Positions 52,448 to 61,245 of a stretch of 64,000 nucleotides of DNA are shown here, piece after piece (the first letter of the stretch is position 1; every line of letters starts with the position of its first letter). A program made the translations under genes and the position numbers. The notes below the pieces were generated by a model. It worked only from the letters and a program-made list of their open reading frames with translations, did not search any database and was not told the DNA's origin. This DNA is from UBA6623 sp965226435 (lineage in GTDB: Bacteria > Acidobacteriota > Terriglobia > Bryobacterales > UBA6623): assembly GCA_965226435.1 (NCBI GenBank), contig CBDDCY010000011.1:558001-622000 (forward strand), in the 5' to 3' direction.

Positions 52448-52703
52448 GCTCGCGCGGGTCCCAGCCCCAGACCTTGATCATCGTTTCGCGATCGAAACGC
52501 CGGGCGGCGGCACGCATGGAGATTTCGTGCCCGTCGGCGTCGGGGTGCCGCATCCGCTCCCCCGCCCGCGCCGCTTCCAATATAAGATCGGTCATCTCGA
52601 AAACCTGGCGTAGCTTTTCAGAAGGAGTCTTGCGCCGTTGCAGGTCGAGGAAGACCTTCAAGGCGCGAGGGTGCGTGTCGGTGAAGAAGTCGTCCGGCGG
52701 CAT
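52440..52703 (-). CDS. Small partner of the nucleotidyltransferase
   Basis: 87 residues, helical and charged: ALKVFLDLQRRKTPSEKLRQ, then FEMTDLILEAARAGERMRHP, HEISMRAAARRF and VWGWDP. It resembles a small protein often seen beside nucleotidyltransferases in Acidobacteria, Chloroflexi and Planctomycetes (pattern R..S..ERL..... F ....L..AG, then LS..E.R..L..R.YG). Start ATG at 52703. It is translated just upstream of the nucleotidyltransferase with an 8-base overlap, the usual order for antitoxin then toxin. Confidence 0.65.
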   Translation of the reverse strand: MPPDDFFTDTHPRALKVFLDLQRRKTPSEKLRQVFEMTDLILEAARAGERMRHPDADGHEISMRAAARRFDRETMIKVWGWDPREHE

Positions 52704-52777
52704 GCGGTCCCATCCATTGTAGATGCTGCTGGGGCAAGCCTGAGGTGCACGCGGAGCCCACCCCTTAGCTCAGGGCT

Positions 52778-52876
52778 GTGAAAAAATGGGGACTGTCCCA
52801 AGCGCCGAGCCAATAAGTTCCATTGAATCAAAAACCGCATCCGGCGCGACGTGGACTGTCCCCCATTTTTTCCGGT
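52778..52876. repeat. Palindromic repeat, family A, copy 1
   Basis: Left arm AAAAAATGGGGACTGTCCC, inner AAGCGCCG and CCGGCGCG pair, right arm GGACTGTCCCCCATTTTTT. About 100 bases long. Two more full copies are at 59914-60016 and 63431-63556, all in intergenic DNA. It lies between the small partner gene and the FAD oxidoreductase gene. Confidence 0.8.
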
Positions 52877-53082
52877 AACGCTTACGGTGTTGTAAACTGA
52901 GTATCCGGCGGGTCGGTTTTTCCCCGGCGCTGCTCCACCCTCGGCGCCGATGTTTTGCCGCCGCCGAACCCCGGTCGTTTCCCGCACTTTCGCAGAGAGC
53001 CAAGAGGCGGCGGACTCCCCCCCGGCGGACAATCGTGAACCGTCTCGGCGGCGAGGGCGGGATGGGATTGCCCTTTCTTGCA

Positions 53083-56022
53083 ATGAAGAACTACCCTCCC
53101 GATTTGGCCGAGCAGTTCCGCAAAGAAGTCGAGGGAGAAGTTCGTTTCGATCGCTATTCGAAGGTTCTCTACAGCACCGACGCGAGCGTGTGGCAAATGG
53201 AGCCGATCGGCGTCGTCATCCCGCGCCACGCCGAGGATGTCGCCGCGCTCACCGGCGTCGCCGCCCGCAACCGCGCCCCCATCTTGGCGCGCGGAGGCGG
53301 CACGAGCCTCTCGGGGCAGACCGTCGGCCACGCCGTGCAGATCGACTTCGCGAAGTACATGCACAACATCCTCGAGTGCAATACCGAGGAGCAGTGGGTG
53401 CGCGTCCAGCCCGGCGTCGTGCAAGACCAGTTGAATAACTACTTAGGGCCGCTCGGTTTCGGCTTCGGCCCCGATACCTCATCAAGCAGCCGAGCCACGA
53501 TCGGCGGCATGATCGGCAACAACTCGGCGGGTGCGCACTCGATCGTCCACGGTAAGACGATCGACCATGTGTTGGAGCTGAAGGTCGTGCTTTCCGACGG
53601 CTCCGAAGCCGTGCTCAACCCGGCCGAAAACGGCGCCTTGGAAGCTCGCGCCCGCGGCGACGCACTCGAAAACCGCCTCTACCGCGACCTGCGCGCCCTG
53701 GGCGAAACCCGCCGCGACGAAATTCTCGAGCGCTTCCCGAAACTGATGCGGCGCGTGAGCGGCTACAACCTGGACGAGCTGATCGCGAATCCCGGAGGCG
53801 ATTTCGGCGCGGGATACTCGAGCCCGCCCGGGCCCTTCAATTTGGCGCGGATGATCGTCGGCAGCGAAGGAACCTTGGCCGTTGTGAGCGAAGCCAAGGT
53901 TCGCATCGTCCCCTTGCCGAAAAGCAAAGGCATTCTGGTTGTTCAATTTCGTTCGCTCATCGAATCGGTTGAGGCTTCGCAAGAAATTATCGAACACCAT
54001 CCGGCGGCGATCGAGTTGATGGACGACTTTATCCTCAACCAGGCCCGCAACTCGCCCGATTTCGCGGGCCGGTTGGACTTCCTCGATCCCGACGCCGCGG
54101 TGGTTATGGTGGTGGAGTTCCAAGGCGAAAACGAGCCGGAGATTCGTTCGAAGATCGAGCGGCTGCGAGCCCATCTCGAGCGCCGGCAAATCGGTTTCGG
54201 TTCCATCGCCGTCACCGACCCGGCCGAGCAGCAATCGATTTGGCAAATCCGCAAACAGGCGCTGGGCTTGCTGATGGGCGTGAAGGGCGACAAGAAACCG
54301 ATTGCCTTCGTCGAGGACCCGGCCGTGCCGGTCGAGCGCCTGCCGGCTTTTCTCCAGGGATTTGGCGAGATTCTCAAAAGCCACGACGCGCACGGGGGCT
54401 ACTACGGGCATGCTTCGGTGGGCTGTGTTCATATTCGGCCGGCGATCGACTTGAAACAGGCTTCCGAAGTCCGCAAGATGCGCGAAATCGGCAATGAGGT
54501 TTGCCGCCTGGTCATGGAATTCGGCGGCTCGATGAGCGGGGAGCACGGCGACGGCATCGCGCGGGGCAAGTTCAATCAGGTGCTGTTCGGGCCGGAGATC
54601 TATGAGGCTTTCGTCGAGGCGAAGCGTATTTTCGATCCGCATAATCTGATGAACCCCGGCAAGGTCGTCGATGCCCCCGAGGTCACCGAAAACCTGCGCT
54701 GGGGCGCCGACTATCAGACGGTTCAAATCAAGACGCACCTCGATTTTTCGAACGAAGGCGGCTTTGCCCGCGCCGTCGAGATGTGCAACGGCATGGGCGT
54801 TTGCCGCAAGCGCGATGCGGGGACTATGTGCCCCTCCTACCACGCCACTCTCGAAGAGGAGCACTCGACGAGGGGCCGAGCGAACGCCTTGCGCGCCGCG
54901 TTGTCGGGAGATTTGCCGCCCGAGGAGCTGACCTCGCGGCGCATGTACGACGTGCTCGACTTGTGTCTGGAGTGCAAGGGCTGCAAGCGCGAGTGCCCCT
55001 CGAACGTCGATCTGGCGAAGATCAAGTACGAATTTCTGGCCCACTATTACGAAAAGCACGGCACGCCGTTGCGGGCGAAGCTGTTCGCGCGGGTCGAAAC
55101 GCTCAACCGCTGGGGCAGCCGTTTCGCGCCCCTGGCGAACCTGACAATGCGGCTCGCTCCGGTGAAATGGCTGCTCGAACAGGTCGCCGGCATTGACCGC
55201 CGTCGACAGATGCCGCCCTTCGCCGCCGAAACTTTTCGCGATTGGTTTCGACAAAGACCGCGTGAAGGAAAGCGCGATCGCGGGCAAGTCGTTCTGTTCG
55301 ACGACTGCTTCATGAACTACAACTACCCCGAGGTCGGCCGCGCGGCGGCGGAAGTGCTCGAGAAAGCCGGGTTCGAAATCATCTTGGCCGAAAAACAATG
55401 TTGCGGCCGGCCGATGATTTCCAAGGGCTTGCTCGAGGACGCCCGCCGGCTCGCCGAAGCGAACGTGCGGGCTCTAAAACCCTACGCCGCCGAGGGAATT
55501 CCGATCCTGGGTTGCGAGCCGAGTTGCCTGCTGACCTTCCGGGACGAATACGCCGATTTGGTTTCCGGGCCCGACGTCGAACAGGTCGCCGCGAAGTGCC
55601 GCATGGTGGACGAGTTTCTGGTGGAAAAAAGCGAACAAGGAGAATTGAACCTGCCCTTCCGTGAGCCGCCCGAAGACGAGGCCCGCGGCGTCCTCAGCGT
55701 TCTCTTCCATGGCCACTGTCATCAAAAAGCGCACATCGGCAGCGCGCCGAGCGTGAAGGCGATGCGGTTAGCCCCTGGTTTGGAAGTGTCCGAAATCGAT
55801 TCGGGGTGCTGCGGCATGGCCGGGTCGTTCGGCTTTGAAGTCGAGCATTACGATCTTTCTGAAAAAATCGGCGGGCAACGTTTGTTCCCCGCCGTCGAAG
55901 CGGCGAGCCCCCGGACCGAAATCGCGGTCAGCGGCGTTTCTTGTCGTCAACAAATCGGTCATTTCACCAGCCGCCGTCCTAAACACGTGGTCGAAATCTT
56001 GCGCGACGCGTTACGGGAATAG
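53083..56022 (+). CDS. FAD-binding / Fe-S fused oxidoreductase (D-lactate or D-2-hydroxyacid dehydrogenase-like)
   Basis: About 979 residues. N-terminal FAD_binding_4 domain (LARGGGTSLSGQTVGHAVQ, TIGGMIGNNSAGAHSI), FAD-oxidase C domain (about 240-525; SMSGEHGDGIARG), two 4Fe-4S motifs (MCNGMGVCRKRDAGTMCPSY and CLECKGCKRECPSNVDL), and two CCG domains (AEKQCCGRPM and DSGCCGMAGSFGFE) like those of GlpC/HdrB. This fused layout matches the Ydi-type D-2-hydroxyglutarate/D-lactate dehydrogenases that pass electrons to quinone or a flavoprotein. The start at 53083 (MKNYPPDLAEQF) is preferred; an in-frame ATG lies at 53062 and the frame begins at 53035. Confidence 0.9.
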   Translation: MKNYPPDLAEQFRKEVEGEVRFDRYSKVLYSTDASVWQMEPIGVVIPRHAEDVAALTGVAARNRAPILARGGGTSLSGQTVGHAVQIDFAKYMHNILECNTEEQWVRVQPGVVQDQLNNYLGPLGFGFGPDTSSSSRATIGGMIGNNSAGAHSIVHGKTIDHVLELKVVLSDGSEAVLNPAENGALEARARGDALENRLYRDLRALGETRRDEILERFPKLMRRVSGYNLDELIANPGGDFGAGYSSPPGPFNLARMIVGSEGTLAVVSEAKVRIVPLPKSKGILVVQFRSLIESVEASQEIIEHHPAAIELMDDFILNQARNSPDFAGRLDFLDPDAAVVMVVEFQGENEPEIRSKIERLRAHLERRQIGFGSIAVTDPAEQQSIWQIRKQALGLLMGVKGDKKPIAFVEDPAVPVERLPAFLQGFGEILKSHDAHGGYYGHASVGCVHIRPAIDLKQASEVRKMREIGNEVCRLVMEFGGSMSGEHGDGIARGKFNQVLFGPEIYEAFVEAKRIFDPHNLMNPGKVVDAPEVTENLRWGADYQTVQIKTHLDFSNEGGFARAVEMCNGMGVCRKRDAGTMCPSYHATLEEEHSTRGRANALRAALSGDLPPEELTSRRMYDVLDLCLECKGCKRECPSNVDLAKIKYEFLAHYYEKHGTPLRAKLFARVETLNRWGSRFAPLANLTMRLAPVKWLLEQVAGIDRRRQMPPFAAETFRDWFRQRPREGKRDRGQVVLFDDCFMNYNYPEVGRAAAEVLEKAGFEIILAEKQCCGRPMISKGLLEDARRLAEANVRALKPYAAEGIPILGCEPSCLLTFRDEYADLVSGPDVEQVAAKCRMVDEFLVEKSEQGELNLPFREPPEDEARGVLSVLFHGHCHQKAHIGSAPSVKAMRLAPGLEVSEIDSGCCGMAGSFGFEVEHYDLSEKIGGQRLFPAVEAASPRTEIAVSGVSCRQQIGHFTSRRPKHVVEILRDALRE

Positions 56023-56176
56023 CCCGCCGGCGGGTCGCTGAGAGAGCCGCCGGGAGGCGTCCCGAGGGTCGTGCCGCGGAAGTGTCTCACCGGGTAAGCG
56101 GTCGAAGAGCGAAAGCTGTGCAACACGTATCAACAAATCGTGGAAGCCGCGGCCGGTCCGCAAGGCGGGTCGGGCG

Positions 56177-57112
56177 ATGAGGGCGAGACCGTTCGGTTTG
56201 ACGAGCGCGTCGGCGGCGCTTGGGCTGGCGATTCTGTGGGGCGGTAATGTGGTCGGAATTAAGCTGGGCCTGGTTGCGTTTCCACCTTTGTGGAGCGCCT
56301 TCTGGCGGTTTCTGATTTCGGTGGCAGCGGTGGGGCTGTGGGCGTCGTGGCGCGGTTTGCCGCTGATGCCCAAGCGAGACGAGATCCGGCCGCTGGGCAT
56401 TCTGGCTCTGTTGTTCACGGTGCAAATCGCGATCTTGAACGTCGGCGTCAACTGGACCTCGCCGGCCTACGGGATTGTCCTGCTCAACGCGAACCCGATC
56501 TTCGCGAATCTGCTGGCGCACTTTTTCGTGCCGGGCGATCGGCTTACAACGCGTCGCGTGATTGGTTTAGCCGCGGCTTTCAGCGGAATTTGCGTGGTTT
56601 TCCTGGGTAGTCCCGACGCCGGGCTCGCCGAGCGCCCGACGATCGGGAATCTGATGATTCTATTGACGTCGTTCTTGTTGGGTGTTCGGCTGGTGTACAC
56701 GAACCGGCTGGTGCAAACGATTGAGCCGATTCGCACGGTGCTTTGGCAGACGATTTTCTCGTTGCCGTTGTTTCTTGCCGCGGCTTGGCTGCTGGAACCC
56801 CCTTTGTTGGGCGACTCGATTCCGACCGCGCCGGTGCTGGCGTTGCTGTACCAGGGCGTGGTTGTCGCCGGAGTGTGTTTCGTCGGTTGGACGATGCTGC
56901 TCAAGCACCACAGCCCGGGGAAGCTGTCGGTGTTCGGGTTCGTGTCGCCGATCTTCGGGGTCCTTTTCAGCGGCCTGTTGTTTGGGGAAGCCATTACGCC
57001 CCGGCTTTGGATCGGATTGGCGGCGGTCACCGCGGGCATTTTGCTGGTCACTCGCCCGGGTTACTCCTTGCCCACTCCGGCGACCGAACCTGAGCGCGAG
57101 GCCGCGCCATGA
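56177..57112 (+). CDS. EamA-type (DMT superfamily) transporter, first of three
   Basis: 311 residues, ten predicted helices in two EamA repeats. The first helix LAILWGGNVVGIKLGLVAFP carries the family WGxN-type motif. Substrates of the family include amino acids and metabolites to be exported. It overlaps the next paralogue by 4 bases (ATGA). The three genes share patterns such as GICVVFLG, FTSPAYA/NWTSPAYG and a repeated MNSNPIF/LNANPIF segment in order. Confidence 0.85.
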   Translation: MRARPFGLTSASAALGLAILWGGNVVGIKLGLVAFPPLWSAFWRFLISVAAVGLWASWRGLPLMPKRDEIRPLGILALLFTVQIAILNVGVNWTSPAYGIVLLNANPIFANLLAHFFVPGDRLTTRRVIGLAAAFSGICVVFLGSPDAGLAERPTIGNLMILLTSFLLGVRLVYTNRLVQTIEPIRTVLWQTIFSLPLFLAAAWLLEPPLLGDSIPTAPVLALLYQGVVVAGVCFVGWTMLLKHHSPGKLSVFGFVSPIFGVLFSGLLFGEAITPRLWIGLAAVTAGILLVTRPGYSLPTPATEPEREAAP

Positions 57113-58065
57113 GCAGCTTGGCTTCAACAACCCCACTACCGTCGAACGGCGTCGATTGGAAAGTCGCTCTGGCTGCTTTCGGCTTGTCGGCGTTTTGGGG
57201 CGGCAATGTCGTCGCGCTCAAGCTGAGCCTGGGCACCTTCCCTCCCTTGTGGAACGCCTTTTGGCGCATGCTGGCCGGTTTGCCGGTGCTCTACGGCTGG
57301 GTGCGGGTGCAAGGCGTATCCGTGATGCCCGGCCCAGGGGAATGGCCGAAGCTGGCTATCTTGGCCGCGATCTTCGTTGTCCAAATCTGTTTACTGAACT
57401 TCGGGACCCACTTCACCTCCGCCGCCTATGCCGTGGTGCTGATGAACAGCCACCCGATCTTTACGAACGTCGTGGCGCACTTCTTCGCTCCCGACGATCG
57501 CATCACCCCGCTTCGGGTCCTGGGGCTAACGGTTGCTTTCGCGGGAATTTGCGTGGCGTTTCTCGGCGAGCCCGACGCCCGCTTCGCCTCGCGGCCCGTT
57601 TTGGGAAACATCATTTCGATCGTCACCGCGCTGTCGTTTGCCGTGCGGATGGTCTACACCCAGCACTTGGTGCGGCGCACCGATCCGGCCCGGACGATTT
57701 TTTGGCAGACGCTGCTTGCCGTGCCGATCTTCGGGCCGGCCGCGTGGTTGTTCGAGCCACCGCTGACGGGCCCGCTGGACTGGAAGCCGCTGTTGGCGCT
57801 GTTTTATCAGGGCTTCGTGGTGGCCGGGTTCTTGTTTATTGTTTGGGCGCGGCTGTTGCGTCGCACTCCCGTCGGCGCTTTGTCGGTCTATGCCTTTCCG
57901 ACACCGATTTTCGGGGTTCTTGCCGGCGCCTGGGTCTTTTCGGAAACCATCCCACCCGCGCTGATGATCGGTGTCGGCGGCGTGGCCGCGGGAATTCTGA
58001 TCGTCACTTTGCAGCCGAGGCTGGAAGCCCGCTGGAGGGAAAAACGGCTCTCGGGCGCCGCCTAA
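57109..58065 (+). CDS. EamA-type (DMT superfamily) transporter, second of three
   Basis: 318 residues, ten helices. Starts MSSLASTTPLPSNGVDWKVA and keeps the helix-1 motif AFWGGNVVALKLSLGTFPPL. Similar to the first and third along its whole length, with AGICVAFLGEPDAR at the end of repeat 1. The 4-base overlap with the first gene shows one transcript; the third gene follows after 61 bases. Confidence 0.85.
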   Translation: MSSLASTTPLPSNGVDWKVALAAFGLSAFWGGNVVALKLSLGTFPPLWNAFWRMLAGLPVLYGWVRVQGVSVMPGPGEWPKLAILAAIFVVQICLLNFGTHFTSAAYAVVLMNSHPIFTNVVAHFFAPDDRITPLRVLGLTVAFAGICVAFLGEPDARFASRPVLGNIISIVTALSFAVRMVYTQHLVRRTDPARTIFWQTLLAVPIFGPAAWLFEPPLTGPLDWKPLLALFYQGFVVAGFLFIVWARLLRRTPVGALSVYAFPTPIFGVLAGAWVFSETIPPALMIGVGGVAAGILIVTLQPRLEARWREKRLSGAA

Positions 58066-58126
58066 ACCGGCCGCCTAAACGACGGCGCGGACCTCATGCC
58101 CGTCGAAACGACACTCGTCCTGATGA

Positions 58127-59086
58127 ATGATGAGCAGCGCCTTCACAATTCGCCCAATCGGACGTAAGTCGGCCCTGCTCGCTCTCGTCGTCACCATCAT
58201 TCGCGGCGGCAACCAAGTGGCGCTTAAATTCGCCTTGACCGCCTTCGCCCCCTTTTGGACAGCCTTGGGAAGAATGGCGATCGGCGCGGCGGCGGTCGGG
58301 TGCTGGTCGGGACTACGCGGCATTGGGCTGCGAACCCGGCCGGGGGAAAAGCGGACGTTGGTGAGCCTTGGTTTGCTCTTCACCGCCCAAATCGGCCTGA
58401 TGCACTACGGAGCTGATTTCACATCCCCCGCCTACGCCACTGTCTTGATGAACAGCAACCCGATCTTCGCCAACTTATTCGCCCATTTCGTCGTCCCCGG
58501 AGACCGCCTTTCGCAACGTCGTCTTGTGGGGCTTGCGATTGCGTTCGCAGGAATTTGCGTGGTCTTTCTCGGTCGTCCCGAGGCCCGCCTGGCCTCGGCT
58601 CCGCTGTTGGGCAACCTCTTTTTACTGCTATCAAGCATTCTCGTCGCGGTGCGAACGATCTACACCCAACGCGTGGTTCAGCGAATCGAACCCGAAAAGA
58701 CCGCCTTTTGGCAAATGATGTTTTCGCTGCCGTTGTTCCTTGCCGCCGCCTTATGGGACGTGTCGCCCCCTCGCGAAGCAATCCACTGGAAAGCACTTTC
58801 AGCGGTTCTTTACCAGGGCGTCATCGTGGGCGGATTGGGGTTTACAATCTGGGCCCACTTGTTGCGCCACCACGCCCCGGGGCCGCTGACGTTCTTCAAC
58901 TTCGCTGTGCCGCTGTTCAGCGTGGCCTTGAGCGCGGTGTTGATGGGGGAAGCCGTGACGTCGCGGCTGATCCTCGGCGCGGTCGCCGTTTTCATCGGCA
59001 TTTGGTTAGCAACCGGAATATCGCTCAAGATCGCGCCCACGAAAGAACCGGGCCACCCGCGACAAGACGAAGCCTCGATTCTTTGA
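58127..59086 (+). CDS. EamA-type (DMT superfamily) transporter, third of three
   Basis: 319 residues, ten helices. Helix 1 reads VVTIIRGGNQVALKFALTAF, so the usual WGGN is RGGN here; the rest is family-typical (AGICVVFLGRPEARL, WAHLLRHHAPGPLTFF). Two ATG codons in tandem at the start. It is the most divergent of the three at its N-terminus and lies 61 bases after the second gene. Confidence 0.82.
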   Translation: MMSSAFTIRPIGRKSALLALVVTIIRGGNQVALKFALTAFAPFWTALGRMAIGAAAVGCWSGLRGIGLRTRPGEKRTLVSLGLLFTAQIGLMHYGADFTSPAYATVLMNSNPIFANLFAHFVVPGDRLSQRRLVGLAIAFAGICVVFLGRPEARLASAPLLGNLFLLLSSILVAVRTIYTQRVVQRIEPEKTAFWQMMFSLPLFLAAALWDVSPPREAIHWKALSAVLYQGVIVGGLGFTIWAHLLRHHAPGPLTFFNFAVPLFSVALSAVLMGEAVTSRLILGAVAVFIGIWLATGISLKIAPTKEPGHPRQDEASIL

Positions 59087-59112
59087 CCCCCCATTGGGCA
59101 AGTAGGCGCTCC

Positions 59113-59175
59113 TGAGCCGTGAAGCAGCGGCCGAAATGTAGCCCGGAGTAGAGCCGAAGGCGGAGCGCGCGAGAA
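59113..59175. repeat. Intergenic repeat, family C (short copy)
   Basis: Contains GAGCCGTGAAGCAGCGGCCG, AAATGTAGCCCGGAGTAGAG and CCGAAGGCGGAGCGCG, a degenerate copy of the family C block. Confidence 0.6.
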
Positions 59176-59180
59176 ACGCG

Positions 59181-59516
59181 CTATCTGACGAAGTAAGAGA
59201 GGGACTCGGCGTAAGAGCCGTGCGAAGTCGTCGTGCCGGTGGGGATAAAGAAGAAACGTTGTACTCGCCGCAACACGTCGTTGGGCTCGCGGCCCAGCAA
59301 GTTGCAACACAACTCGAAATTGAAGCCATCCTTGGTCTGACCCAACATCCACTGCAGGGCCTCTTCCCGCGACCGCTTGGGACCGCGCGTGAGGTCTTCC
59401 AACGCCTGAATGAGAACAGCGCCGGCGAGCCGTTGCAATGCCGGGTCCAGAGGTTCGTTCCGTACGGATAGTGTCTTCGTGAGCAACATAGTTCGTTTCC
59501 CGTCTCTGTGTTTCAT
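59181..59516 (-). CDS. Small conserved-type protein, possible DNA-binding fold
   Basis: 111 residues. The central region REEALQWMLGQTKDGFNFEL then CCNLLGREPNDVLRRVQRFF has the look of a small helical family in which an aromatic-rich stretch is followed by C..LG.DP..VR..L, frequent in Acidobacteria, Deltaproteobacteria and Planctomycetes and resembling a helix-turn-helix. GAGGAG lies 8 bases before the ATG at 59516, supporting the start. No closer assignment. Confidence 0.6.
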   Translation of the reverse strand: MKHRDGKRTMLLTKTLSVRNEPLDPALQRLAGAVLIQALEDLTRGPKRSREEALQWMLGQTKDGFNFELCCNLLGREPNDVLRRVQRFFFIPTGTTTSHGSYAESLSYFVR

Positions 59517-60155
59517 GGTGTCAACTCCTCACGACGGAAGGAATAGGACGGTGGTACTTATCTTGTCTAAGGGGTGGAGCCTAGAGACGCGTACGGAATC
59601 GCTGCCGCCCAAGCACTTCCGATTCGCGACAGACCGGGTAAAACCCGACAGCGCCAACCAGCCCCCGAGCTGGGTATGGGTGATTTCGTGCTTTATTTAA
59701 AGGGTTTCGGTCACCGTTTACCGGCCCACCGTTCTCATCCCCACGGACAACGCGGGCCGCCTCGAACTAAGGACCAAACACTTACGACCCCCGCGCGGAC
59801 TCCGCCAATCCGACGATCACGTCTCGTCGCGAGGTCATATGTCCAAATCCCGGGGGGGGTTACATCCCCTCCAGGCGATAATTGAGGCACAATGTCGGGC
59901 TGAAATAGCGCGTGCCGTGAAAAATTTGGGGCTGCCCCAAGCGCCGACTGAACAGATTCCATTGGACCAATAGATGTCGATGGCGCGAAGCGGACTGTCC
60001 CCCATTTTTTCACGGCACCCGAGACGCCGGGGTAGTTTGGTTGCCTTCAACCGCCGTGTGGAGGAAACTGTAGAACAGTTGCCGGTTGAGCGCCCGGGAG
60101 CCCGCGGCCGATCGCGGATTGAAGAGCGGCAACAGCCGGCGCCACGTGTTCTCTG
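59517..60155. other. Gene-free stretch containing a family A repeat
   Basis: No convincing gene in 639 bases. It contains family A copy 2 at 59914-60016. Short frames on both strands show no family resemblance, and a long minus-strand frame that crosses it is the shadow of the NDH-2 gene. No tRNA-like fold was recognised. Confidence 0.6.
59914..60016. repeat. Palindromic repeat, family A, copy 2
   Basis: Outer arms GCCGTGAAAAA and TTTTTTCACGGC. The left arm has TTGGGGCTGCCCC in place of TGGGGACTGTCCC, and the right arm GGACTGTCCCCCA is intact. Inner GCGCCG/GGCGCG pair retained. Confidence 0.8.
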
Positions 60156-61010
60156 ATGCCCGCCAAACGAATCGTCATTGTCGGTGGAGGGTTCGGCGGG
60201 GTCTACGCGGCGCGCTTTCTCGAGAAACTCCTTCGAGCCGACGAAGCAGAGCTCCGTCTGGTCAACCGCGAAAACTATTTCGTTTTCCAGCCGCTGCTGC
60301 CGGAAGTGATCTCGGGGTCGATCGGGCTGCTCGACACGGTTTCGCCGATTCGGCGGCTGTGCCCGCGCACGAAGCTCTACGTGCGCGGCATTGAGGGCAT
60401 CGACCTTGCGCGCGGCGTCGTTTCGCTCGCGCCCGGCATGCGCCCCAAGGGCCTCGATCTCCACTACGACTATCTCGTGCTGGCTCCGGGCGGCATTACG
60501 AACTTCTCCGGCATGACGGGTTTGGCCGAGCATGCCTTGCCTTTCCGAACCCTCGGCGACGCACTGCGCGTGCGCAACCGCGTCTTGCAGGCTCTCGGCG
60601 AAGCCGATAACGAACAAGATCAGGAGTTTCGTCGCAGGCTGTTGACGTTCGTGGTCGCCGGAGGCGGGTTCTCCGGCGTGGAAGTGCTGGCCGAGTTGAA
60701 CGACTTCGCGCGACGCGCGACGCGCGATTTCACCACCCTGCGGCCCGAGGAAATCCGTTGTGTCTTGGTCCATTCGCGGGACCGCATCTTGCCCGAGATT
60801 ACACCTAAGCTCGCCGCCTATGCGCAAAAGTTGCTGCGGCGGCGGGGCGTCGAGTTGAAGCTGAACGTGCGTATTCGTGCCGCCACCGCCGACGCCGCCC
60901 TGCTCAGCGACGGCGAGTCGATAGCGACCCGAACACTGGTCAGCACCGTCCCGTCGGCGGCCGCGCCCGTGTTGGCCACCCTCGATTGCAACAGTGTCAA
61001 GAGGCGATAG
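60156..61010 (+). pseudogene. Type II NADH dehydrogenase, N-terminal part, cut by an insertion sequence
   Basis: N-terminal two thirds of NDH-2. FAD site RIVIVGGGFGGVYAARFLEK, then RENYFVFQPLLPEVISGSIG, second dinucleotide site LTFVVAGGGFSGVEVLAELN, and LVSTVPSAAAPVLATLDC. Translation then runs into the insertion sequence for six residues and stops. Before disruption the gene continued at 62609. The enzyme would oxidise NADH and reduce quinone at the inner face of the membrane without pumping protons. Confidence 0.88.
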
Positions 61011-61092
61011 AAATGTCCCCCTCGGTAGGGCGATAGAAATGTCCCCTTGGTTAGCCCGGTAGAAATGTCCCCTTTTAAGTAAAAGGATAGTA

Positions 61093-61245
61093 GTCGTAGG
61101 GGCTTGTGGGAATGTGGGAATCGCACAGCGATTTCCAAGGGGCTGGGGGAAACGTGGGAAACCCGAGCGATGAGGTTCGAAGCTCCTCGTCGGCTGCCGA
61201 GGGTTTTCCTCGTTTTCCACGGCCCCGTCATTTCCACAGCCCTCT
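61093..61245 (-). repeat. Element shared by both insertion sequences, copy 2
   Basis: Same order as at 16964-17091: TGTGGGAATGTGGGAATCGC, GCGATTTCCAAGG, GGGGGAAACGTGGGAAACCC, then about 30 extra bases, GGTTTTCCTCGTTTTCCACG and CATTTCCACAGCCCTCTTC up to the transposase stop codon. The two transposases are unrelated, so the element is not part of the same IS family. Confidence 0.75.

Noticed and set aside
53482..55398. 638-codon open frame antisense to the FAD/Fe-S oxidoreductase
   Set aside because: No family motifs; it mirrors the codon pattern of the real gene on the other strand, as is common in GC-rich DNA.
59835..61220. 461-codon minus-strand frame across the NDH-2 N-terminal half
   Set aside because: It crosses a repeat, an IS end and the antisense of NDH-2, so it cannot be one old gene.
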